Part shown: one piece after another, positions 26,624 through 35,300 of the stretch
Position numbering within the stretch: the first letter of the stretch is position 1
Layout of the letters: every line of letters starts with the position of its first letter
Source: Tritrichomonas musculus
Taxonomy: Eukaryota; Parabasalia; Tritrichomonadida; Tritrichomonadidae
DNA: 64,000 nt
NCBI GenBank assembly: GCA_039105265.1
Contig: JAPFFF010000001.1
Coordinates: 4,774,001 to 4,838,000 of the forward strand
Reading direction: 5' to 3'
Made by a program: the position numbers and the translations under genes
The notes under the pieces: generated by a model
Databases searched by the model: none
Seen by the model: only the letters and a program-made list of their open reading frames with translations
Told to the model about the DNA's origin: nothing

Positions 26624-29077
26624 ATGAACAGCGAAGAAGAAGCCAGATTATTCGAACTCGACTTCCACACTCGTAAAGAGATTACTATAAACGATATTAG
26701 TTCGTATTCGATAACGATTCCGTTAAAGCATGTACAGCGCAAGAACGTTAAACCAGAAACGATGTTGTATAATCTCACAAAAACGATTAACTGGAACAAT
26801 ATATCCGATATAGATTTCACAGAGAGATCTACTAACAACCATAAGCTTAATCCATTAAGTGATAGATTCTGCGACAACGTTATCTTCTATTACATGGTTC
26901 CAATAGATCCGCATAACAAGAACAAGAACGATTATCTATCGAAGTACCTCGCAGAACACACATCTAAGATTAAACGAATATTACAGTCCCATGATATTAA
27001 CGTTAACAAACGATATATTAAACCAACGTATAGTAGCAAAGAAGGTGAATACTATAAACAGTACATTAAAGTTGCATTACCAGCGATTCCAGTTAACGAT
27101 GTATTCGCTTTAATTACTAGCGAAGAAGCTATTAAATCCTTTAACAATGAAGGTATCTACATTAACGATATCGACTTTACACAAGACTTCGCTGGTGTTA
27201 TTAACAAAGAAGAGGTGATCCAGTATCTGATAGACAATAACGACTATGTTATGGAAGGTTCCAATAATGATGGAGACTACGTAATTATGGACAACGACAA
27301 ACTAGTTGGTAAGAACTGTCTAACCTTCATCCATAACACAGAACACGGTAAAGTTAGATATAAGTTCTATAACAAGTTCGTCCAATCTATTGAGAGTCCA
27401 TCCGTTAGAGGTAAGATCGGATCACATATAGCGGATTGGTTATACAATCCAGATGAACAGTTACGAAACAGCATTAACGATAGTTTGGATACAGGTTTGT
27501 TGCGATTGGAGATAACGTTCTATATAAACAACAATGCTGTTAGTGAAGAGTATATCCACAACCATCTTAACTATCTCACCGAACTACTTCCACAAGAGTT
27601 AATCTATCACAATCCCATCAACAACCAATGGAAGTCTGTGTTAAACAAACTATCATATAACTTACTCGTCGTCGATTTAGATAACAAAATAGCACTGTTC
27701 TCATACTTCGTTAACGACATTACCGGCAAGGTAAATGGATTCTACATGTACAACATCACTGATAATTACGTAAACAATGTACTTAAACTATTTAGCTTTA
27801 ATCTTCCAATACTAGTAGTTACATGTAAGCGTGATGGGGAAGAGTTAATAATAAGAGAACGCTGTTATGAGAAGGTTCTCGTACCGAATATCACTAAACG
27901 ATTCGAATTGGATGAGCTTGTAACATACTTAACGAATGGCAATAAACGATTCGCTCCAATATACAAGTTAGATCTGGTTAATGCACCCAACTTAGAAGAT
28001 AATTCGATAACGAAATTTAGAGTTATTAACACCAAGAACATATCGACACTTAAAACCGATAACGTGCCAATTAAGTTTATCGACTCCACAGTCTATTTTA
28101 TTCTCACCGAAATGAGAAACACTATAGAACAACAATATTTGAAAGAGTTAGAAGATGAGAAGATGTTTATGAAGAAACACGATGATACGATTAAGTCTGT
28201 TAAAGCTGATAACGATAAAGTAGATTCCGTAGTGAAAACCATTAACGATAGTTATGATAAGTTACAAGAAGAGATACAAGCGTCTAAACAGTTGCGTATG
28301 CATCTACGTAATTACTTAGTAACCGAGTTAATGAAACCGAAAACATATCACAAGAGATTGTTGGATATGGAAGATAACGTTAAGATGTACGTGTATGGGT
28401 TTAGAGATATATCTACCAAGTGTCGGACACGATATCTACTAGCAGTTAGTCCAGATAATAGATTAACAACATCGACTCCATTATTGTTATACCCAGCAGA
28501 TCGAGAACTGAAAGACTTCATCTATAATCGCGGAGGTGTAGATCGATCTTCTTCACTATATGGCGAATGGTATATGATAGATGAGACCAATAAGATCTGT
28601 GGTAGAGATACTGGATTATGGTGTTTCATTATCGAAAAGCATGGAACAGCATACAAAAAGACAAAGAATCTACAACCAGTAATGGATGTCGTAGATGTAT
28701 TCGATTACTATCGAAAAGAAGATGAAGGTGACGATAAAGTCTATGACAACTCTACTTTAGATGCAGAATATAGTCGATCGATGGCGAAAGAATATCATTA
28801 TGACGAGTTCTTTAAACACAAGTACATTAACAGTAATAAACTCCAGAAGATCGATGAGATAGTTAAAGAAGGTGATGTAGTCGAAGTACTAGATTGTTAT
28901 GGATGGAAATGTACGCACTTACTTAAATGTCGAATTAACGATAATATCGTCGAATGCAAGTCCAACAAGTGGATGGATGATATATTGAAAGATCGAGAGA
29001 GTGTGTTTAAAGTTGTTACCGGTATCGAAAAGAGACATCCAGTTGCTAAACGAAAACTAGTATCGTTCGTGTTATAA
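26624..29077 (+). CDS. Putative replication-initiator-like protein (817 aa)
   Basis: The largest gene of element 2. Residues about 175-330 carry the order of motifs seen in Rep_trans-type rolling-circle initiators (PF02486): a DIDFTQDFAG block, a strand ending GKVRYKFYNKF, and LLRLEITFY. Matching is by eye; a nicking tyrosine and a clear metal-binding HUH motif are not identified. Residues about 500-560 form a coiled coil (LKELEDEKMFMKKHDD...LQEEIQASKQL). The C-terminal 120 residues include a separate small domain (GDVVEVLDCYGWKC, KCRINDNIVECKSN). It may instead belong to an undescribed Polinton-associated family. The frame is open along its full length. Confidence 0.6.
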   Translation: MNSEEEARLFELDFHTRKEITINDISSYSITIPLKHVQRKNVKPETMLYNLTKTINWNNISDIDFTERSTNNHKLNPLSDRFCDNVIFYYMVPIDPHNKNKNDYLSKYLAEHTSKIKRILQSHDINVNKRYIKPTYSSKEGEYYKQYIKVALPAIPVNDVFALITSEEAIKSFNNEGIYINDIDFTQDFAGVINKEEVIQYLIDNNDYVMEGSNNDGDYVIMDNDKLVGKNCLTFIHNTEHGKVRYKFYNKFVQSIESPSVRGKIGSHIADWLYNPDEQLRNSINDSLDTGLLRLEITFYINNNAVSEEYIHNHLNYLTELLPQELIYHNPINNQWKSVLNKLSYNLLVVDLDNKIALFSYFVNDITGKVNGFYMYNITDNYVNNVLKLFSFNLPILVVTCKRDGEELIIRERCYEKVLVPNITKRFELDELVTYLTNGNKRFAPIYKLDLVNAPNLEDNSITKFRVINTKNISTLKTDNVPIKFIDSTVYFILTEMRNTIEQQYLKELEDEKMFMKKHDDTIKSVKADNDKVDSVVKTINDSYDKLQEEIQASKQLRMHLRNYLVTELMKPKTYHKRLLDMEDNVKMYVYGFRDISTKCRTRYLLAVSPDNRLTTSTPLLLYPADRELKDFIYNRGGVDRSSSLYGEWYMIDETNKICGRDTGLWCFIIEKHGTAYKKTKNLQPVMDVVDVFDYYRKEDEGDDKVYDNSTLDAEYSRSMAKEYHYDEFFKHKYINSNKLQKIDEIVKEGDVVEVLDCYGWKCTHLLKCRINDNIVECKSNKWMDDILKDRESVFKVVTGIEKRHPVAKRKLVSFVL

Positions 29078-29157
29078 ATGTAATGAAGTTCGAGACCAGA
29101 CCTCGACGTAAAGACTTAGACATGATGAGACCAAAAAGATGATTTTTTTGGCAAAAA

Positions 29158-29266
29158 CCAACTACAGTAGATGCGTCATGCATTCGATATAAGAGATGAA
29201 CATACTAACCCGGGATCGCACATCCAATCCTTATAAAGAGAAACAATATGCATCTACTATAGTTGG
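29158..29266. repeat. Inverted repeat (19-base arms) downstream of the Rep-like gene
   Basis: CCAACTACAGTAGATGCGT (29158-29176) and its inverse at 29248-29266 match at 17 of 19 positions. The interval between them is about 70 bases. It lies in the gene-free gap 29078-29545 and could be a terminator, an origin or a small insertion. Confidence 0.55.
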
Positions 29267-29410
29267 GGAACGTTCATTACGAGGATTACATTTGTCGACA
29301 AATGCTTCTGTGTTATCTATACCACAAGTAATAGTTTACCACAAGGTGTTTAGTTCGCTAGGGCTCTACCACAAATATGATACAAATTTACACAGAAAAT
29401 CGGTATGGTA

Positions 29411-29488
29411 GCGAATCGAACTTGCACCTGCAACCGAAGTCCGGAGATGCACTTCATGATCCAACAACTATACCAACACAGCTAGCTA
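29411..29488 (-). pseudogene. tRNA-like fragment
   Basis: On the minus strand: TGGTATAGTTGTTGGATCA (D-arm and A box, stem TGGT/ATCA), then a GAAGT/ACTTC stem, then GTGCAAGTTCGATTC with a perfect T-loop/B-box core. The 3' half of the T-stem and the acceptor stem do not pair, so this is a truncated or rearranged tRNA copy rather than a functional gene. Neighbouring segments (about 29200 and 29345-29372) also look tRNA-like. Confidence 0.4.
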
Positions 29489-29545
29489 ATTATAGTATCG
29501 AAATTAACATTTATGCGTTATCTGTGTAAGTTTAATTACATAGAA

Positions 29546-30010
29546 ATGAGTAAGAACAAGAATCCATCATTTGCAAAGCAAACTCCATACAATGGACAAC
29601 CGACACTCGAAGAGTTATACACTACCGATGACTTATCATTACTTAAACGAGCTATCACCGAGTTAACAACCAAACAAGATTATAAGACCTTCAACACCCT
29701 GTTTCGTCGTAATCCAAATGCTAGTAAGTTCGACAGTAGAACACTTAATGAAGATATACCACAATCGACAAAACGATTCACCAAACGTAATGGCAAACTC
29801 TGTAATGTATCACGAACAGTTCCACGACAGAGTACTACCAAACCAGAAGAGAGTGACACATACACATACAAGTCCAGATACTATGATCCACACACCAAAT
29901 CGTTTAAGTATATAGATAAACCTATCGAACCGAGTATACATCGTATCATAGTTTCGAGATCTAACTCTTTGTTGATACTGATCTTTCGACCATTACCATT
30001 CATGTCATAA
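29546..30010 (+). CDS. Unknown basic protein of element 2, 3' end uncertain
   Basis: Start taken at the second ATG (MSKNKNPSFAK) because the upstream codons are not element-like. The first 125 residues are basic and polar, with YDPHTKSFKYIDKP near their end. The last 25 codons run into DNA that, on the other strand, encodes the polymerase-related segment, so the C-terminus belongs to a junction. No family is recognised; it could be a small DNA-binding or core protein of the element. Confidence 0.4.
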   Translation: MSKNKNPSFAKQTPYNGQPTLEELYTTDDLSLLKRAITELTTKQDYKTFNTLFRRNPNASKFDSRTLNEDIPQSTKRFTKRNGKLCNVSRTVPRQSTTKPEESDTYTYKSRYYDPHTKSFKYIDKPIEPSIHRIIVSRSNSLLILIFRPLPFMS

Positions 30011-30630
30011 CCAGTTATAATTGGTCTCCATTCATTTGTTTTCATCTTACGAATATATCGTAACACTTTAACGAAAGCGTATTGTTTCTCACTATCATCA
30101 TCGATATCGATTTCAAATGATTCATGATTCTTAGCGGCTAACATCATTCTCTTCATCTCGTTTTGATACTCATCTTTGTCATGAACGTTCTCTTCATAAC
30201 GGAGTCGTTCATCGGATTTGGTTGTCGTATATTCAGTATCGACATTCATTAACGATTCGATGAATAGTTTAGATTCACTTGGTTTTGGAACTGAATAGAG
30301 TTCACTCATATTCATCAATGAACGTTCGAACATAGCTGTATCTTTCAATGATTGTTTATACTGTTCATGACTTTGATGTTGTTTCTGTTGTTGATGTTTC
30401 ATTGTCGACATTCGTTTAAATAGATCGTCATCAGACTGTTTCTGTTCACGAATTTCATTGAATCGGTTAACATAATCAGATACACGTACACCTCTAAAAT
30501 CGATATTCTTCTGTTTGATACTCTTCTTCAATATAGGTTTCAACTCTTTGATCTTGAGTGATCCATATCTATCAAACCCTGGTAATGATAGAATCTCAGA
30601 TTTCGATAGTCTACTCAACAACTTCGTCAT
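29940..30630 (-). pseudogene. N-terminal part of a Polinton DNA polymerase (element 2)
   Basis: About 230 residues match the N-terminus of the polymerase of element 3: KSEILSLPGFD against KREILKLPEFD, then a charged coiled-coil stretch (KHQQQKQHQSHEQYKQ), then KDEYQNEMKRMMLAAKNHESF against KKEFQNEMKKMMIDAKNKVGF, and SEKQYAFVKVLRYI. None of the exonuclease or polymerase motifs are in the window here; only this part of the gene remains. It marks element 2 as Polinton-derived, of the element 3 lineage. Confidence 0.85.
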
Positions 30631-30640
30631 TTACGATAAA

Positions 30641-31008
30641 TAAAAAAATTCTCAAAATCTCTTTGAATGGTGGAAATTAGATAAGAACTCAAAAATATTT
30701 TCCCCTTCCAAAAGTTAAACTTTTTCTGTTTTTATTAGTGAAATATCTCTATTTTGGCTAATAGAATCGGCTTCATATTTAAAATTGCATCATGTTATTG
30801 ATAATGTTAATATTATTTATTATTAATTGTCGAACCCTTTTTTTAGTACAAATATTTCCAACATATACACCTTAGTTTTTTTTGATCATCAATATTTTTC
30901 AATTACTTTATTATTATATTAGGCATAAAAAAAAATTAAAATAATCACAATTAAATAGAAATAGGAAAATAATTTGATAAAATAATTTTATTTAAAAAAA
31001 TCTTATAA
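30641..31008. other. Gene-free AT-rich spacer
   Basis: Between the edge of element 2 and the 3' end of the eS30 gene. I see nothing definite in it. Confidence 0.5.
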
Positions 31009-31197
31009 TTATTGCGAGTGCGAATTAGGGCCAAGCTTTCTTTTAGCATCAGGATTTACAGCCAAAAATCTTTTATTATAAAGTTTCCTTATTCTAGCTC
31101 TGCCGCGAACTGGTTTTGGCTTCTCCATTTTTTGGACTTTTGGAGTATTATTGCGAACTTTTCCTGCTTGAGCGAGTGATCCATGAACTTTTCCCAT
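31009..31197 (-). CDS. RPS30: Ribosomal protein eS30 (62 aa)
   Basis: Small-subunit ribosomal protein. The sequence [20 protein letters not shown] is the family signature, followed by the basic block [13 protein letters not shown] and the conserved end KLGPNSHSQ. The length (62 aa) equals that of stand-alone eS30 in fungi; there is no N-terminal ubiquitin-like (FUBI) fusion, as found in animals. The start codon lies 8 bases downstream of an initiator-like TCATTTCA motif. It is a single-exon host gene, highly expressed in all eukaryotes. Confidence 0.96.
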   Translation of the reverse strand: MGKVHGSLAQAGKVRNNTPKVQKMEKPKPVRGRARIRKLYNKRFLAVNPDAKRKLGPNSHSQ

Positions 31198-31205
31198 TAT
31201 AAAAA

Positions 31206-31213
31206 TGAAATGA
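31206..31213 (-). promoter_or_regulatory. Inr-like motif upstream of eS30
   Basis: On the coding strand TTCATTTCATTTTTATAATG: TCATTTCA sits 8 bases before the start codon. Trichomonad protein genes use an initiator with consensus TCA-Y-T-W-Y-TCATTA at short distance from the ATG; this is a near match. Confidence 0.4.
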
Positions 31214-32327
31214 AGTTTTAATCAAACAAAATCTTCTTTTTTTAATAAAATTTATATTCAATTTTTCATCAAATCACTTTCAAAATATTCAAATAATTGA
31301 ATGCATATTCAAATTGAGTGAAAAAAAAAAAAAACTTGATAAGACGGCTTAATATATTGAATGCATAATGAGAACGGTAGACACTAAACCGTTTATAATT
31401 TTTTTAAAATTTTGATTTCGAAAAACGATTGATTTTGAATATTTTATATTTATTGTTTGAATTATTATTAAGCACAAATATAATAAGATTTTTAATCTAT
31501 TAGATTTATCATAATTATGGTTTTAAATGAGAAATTTATGTTTTTTAAAATCAGAATTGAGAACTTTACATGAATTCCTCTCAATTTCAAATCTTTCTTT
31601 TCCCTCCAATTTCATAACAAATTTTTGAAATATTGATAAAATCATCGTTATTATATATGCATTTTCTGATGGCCAAATTTCACTGAATTTGGTGCGCTAC
31701 ATTTTTCGTAATAGAAATATGATTTACTTATTTTTGTTAATTTTTTAAAAAATATAAATTTCTAATGATGATTATCAATATCCAATAGGATATTTTATGT
31801 TTTGGAGCTTCATTTCATCAAATGATCAAAAAATTACATATCTTTTTTTATTTACAATAGCTAAGTCCAACTTTATTAGGCAATAAATTCCAATTTATAC
31901 CAATCAAAAATCAAATATATGATATTTTTTATGATATAAATGATTAATAAAATGCTTTTTATAGAAAAGTTTAATAAAATTATCCAAGGTTAAAAATTTG
32001 CCTATTACGATCAGTATTTGAATTCAAAAGTCATCATTTTTTATAGTAATATCTTGTTTTCTAGCGCATTAAATATATCATAATTAATAGTTTAAATTTA
32101 TTATCTGTTATTAAGTAAAATATATTAATTATAATGATATTTATTAAAAATTCGCTAGTTTCGACTCTTCTGCATAATGTTATCAAAAAACAAAACTAAA
32201 AAAAAGAAATTATTTAAAATTGATATAATTTATTGATTTGGAACATTTTTTTTAGAAGCATTGGCATCAAAACAATGATAATTTATATAAATTTTAAAAA
32301 TTTAATATAATAAATATAATATTATAT
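31214..32327. other. Gene-free AT-rich stretch
   Basis: Upstream of eS30 and downstream of the proteasome activator gene. It has short A tracts and a repeated TTGAATGCATA motif (about 31297 and 31357). No gene is recognised. Confidence 0.5.
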
Positions 32328-35300
32328 TTAAGTGAAATAACCACCTGTAAATGAATATTTGTAGTCTTCAACTTCAGGGATTTCTCGTCCCTGATGCCTG
32401 ACGAAGAAGTCACCCATTGAATTTTTAATTTCCTCTTTACAATCGCCTCTAGAATAAGTTCTCTCCAAGGCGTCAAAAATAGCAGGTAACCATTCGGGGC
32501 ACCCTGAAAACCACACGTAAGTATTGTCTACCAACGCGCAAGCAAAAGAAACCGCCACATACAAATTTTTATTAATTTTTCCTTTTTCTTTTTCTTTTGA
32601 AGCCTGATTGAAATAGTTTCCTACCTTTTCAGCACAGGCTTCCCAAGAATTGTTGTAAACCATACAAATTAACATTTTGAGTAAAGCCTGGGCAGCAGCA
32701 CGAACTTCTTGATTATTATCAGCTAAGAACAAAGGAAGAACATCATCTATTAAAACAGAGAAATCTTTCTTTGTGAACAAGAAAAAGTGTGAAAAAGTTA
32801 AGGCATGAAGATAGCCAACAAGATTCAATCTGGAATTCCATGGAAGACTTTCACGAATGGACAAAATTTGCTTCTTAATTACGTTATTAAATAAGGTATC
32901 TTCCATTTTAGTACCGAAATTAATCCAAGGTAAGAAACCTAGCTTACAAAGGATGTTTTTACCGTAATGAAGGAATTTTCCAGATGTAATACCAACCAAT
33001 TTGCTGTCAATTGTACAAATGTCGGAAAATCTATCTGAAATGCAAGGTAAAAAGAATGAGAAATCATTCATGTTTTGTGTGAATATTTCAGACATGAATA
33101 AGGCAACAAGTTCAGGACATTCTTCCTTATGCTTATCAAATATATCGAATACAAGTGATGCCATTTCAGTAGATACTTTGAATGATGGACAAGCATAATA
33201 ATTATCATCATTGCCATCAGGCTGGTAACGACGTGTTAAAAGGAACCGTGAAGTTATAATACCCGCAAACATTGAAATATAATCCAATTTGAACGATTTA
33301 ATATCACTGAAAAGTGGAATTAAAGTCTTTTTCATTACTTGAATGAATTCTTCATTAAAGAATTGATTAGCTTCAATATAAACAGTCTTTGAAATGTTCA
33401 ACACACTACGAAGTACAATTTCATTTAGGCTTTCTTTGGTAGCCAAACATTCGGAGAAAACTTTTTCAATAATATCGTATAGCCAATGAGTTCTTCTATA
33501 GTCCCAATCGCCAACTATTGAAGTAGTCATTGCATGTACAGAGACAGTAGACATATCGCAGCCTTTAAATCGAATAATTGGAGTACATACAGGAATTAAT
33601 ATTTCGTCATAAGCTAGTTTCTTTTCTTCAGGTGTCCAATGCTTAGTTGCTCTTGAAATACCGGCGATTAATTCGCATAATGTAGCCAAGCGAACAGGGG
33701 AAGTCTTAGAGATATCATTTACATCAAGTACGTTAAAAATCAAACTTTTTGAATGCTTTACAATAGAAGTACGAATTATTTGGCCAATTCCTTTCCAAAG
33801 GTCGAAGTTATTCTTTATGAATCTTGGATTATCTTCTGTTGGATGAAGGAGCACGAAGCTTTCAAAAAGATCAACGAAAATCTTATCATTATTGAAAATT
33901 TCATCGATCAAAAGTTTCCTTATTTCTTCGTATTTCTTTGATTTGTCATCGAAGACAGAAGGACCTGTGTAAAACACATAGTGACCAGGCTTACAATGGT
34001 AACCCGTTGTTATTTTATCAACGTAAGGAAGAAGTCCATTTGATCCTTTGAATTCATCAACATTAGCAAACTTTGAACGTGGAGCCTTTGGCTTCATTTG
34101 ACAAAGGAGATTAGAGAGACACGTCATTGCAACAAGTCGATTTGCATCAGATTGGTTCTTCAATGAATTGATAACAAAACGAACCAAATCAACAGATGGA
34201 ACTGGTTCTTGGAAGAACAAGAAACGAAGCAAGAAAAAGAATTGACGTGGACCTATTGTTCTTTGAAGATTTAAGACATCATTAAGGAAATCGCGCCAAA
34301 CTTTAGACTCTTCAATACGAACGATAGAACGATAGAATTCAATAGCACCGATAATTGCATTCAAATATTCTGATATTTTCCAATCTTTTTCATATTTAAG
34401 CGTGATTATCGCCTTGAATAATCTTATAATCAATTCAGGATTCTTCATAATGATTGACATGTTGCTCTTCGACAAGTAAAGAATTGCTCCTTTACATTGG
34501 TATTCGGTCTTGTTTGGATCTTCAAGGACGGAAAGTTGCTTTAAGATGAAATCTTCATGAACTTTCTTCGAATAAACGGTGATTTTATCAAAGATCGATA
34601 AAGCTCGATGACTGACTGAAGTGAATTCACTTTGTATCAATAAATAAAGATTATCTAAAATAGAATCTACATTCGATGTAATTTCATAATTATAGTTATA
34701 AAATGACGATGCCAATTCATTTTGATAACTTAAAAGAATATAAAACCGTGTCGATTTAGTGCCTGAATAATCTTTGGAATAAATGTAATTGTATCTTTGC
34801 TTCCAGATGTTCTGACACATTTGAACAGACTTATTGAACAAGGCATTATAATTAAAAATCGAGCTGGAAAAGAGTGACAATACTTCTTCTTTGCTTTGGT
34901 ATGATTGAAGTGTAGTAAACATTTCATTAATGAATTGGAAAAGTGTTTTCTCAATGGCTGTATACGTCTTGTTATCTTCATGCGCATTGAAGTCTAAACT
35001 TCCAAATTTACTTCGTGAATTAAACAAGCAAAAGAATGAATTTAATATCTTTGTCAAAATCTTTTGCTTCTTTAATGTGTAACTTGAAAATTTGGCAAGA
35101 TGTGGTTGAACTGCTTTAAAAATAGAATCAACAGCTTGGTTAACAGCATTTTGATCAATTTCGTACCATTTTGGATGAACTTGATACTTCTTATAAATAA
35201 TTCCCCATTTAATCTTGTCACCGGAATCTGATTTTTCACAATTTGACCAATCAATGATATTTGGTCCTGGCACTTTTGTTATTAATTCATAAATTAAAAC

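Larger units (their letters stand above)
25320..30640. mobile_element. Element 2: rearranged Polinton-related mobile element
   Basis: A 5.3-kb block clearly less AT-rich than its flanks, with a different codon style (many AAC, GAT, CGA). It holds three or four open frames on the plus strand and, at the right, the N-terminal part of a Polinton-type polymerase on the minus strand. The polymerase part matches the polymerase of element 3 rather than that of element 1. The block as a whole is an incomplete, rearranged element with at least one major break; no full polymerase, capsid or integrase is present. Age: probably intermediate, since its large frame is still open. No terminal repeats or target duplication were found. 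Confidence 0.7.
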
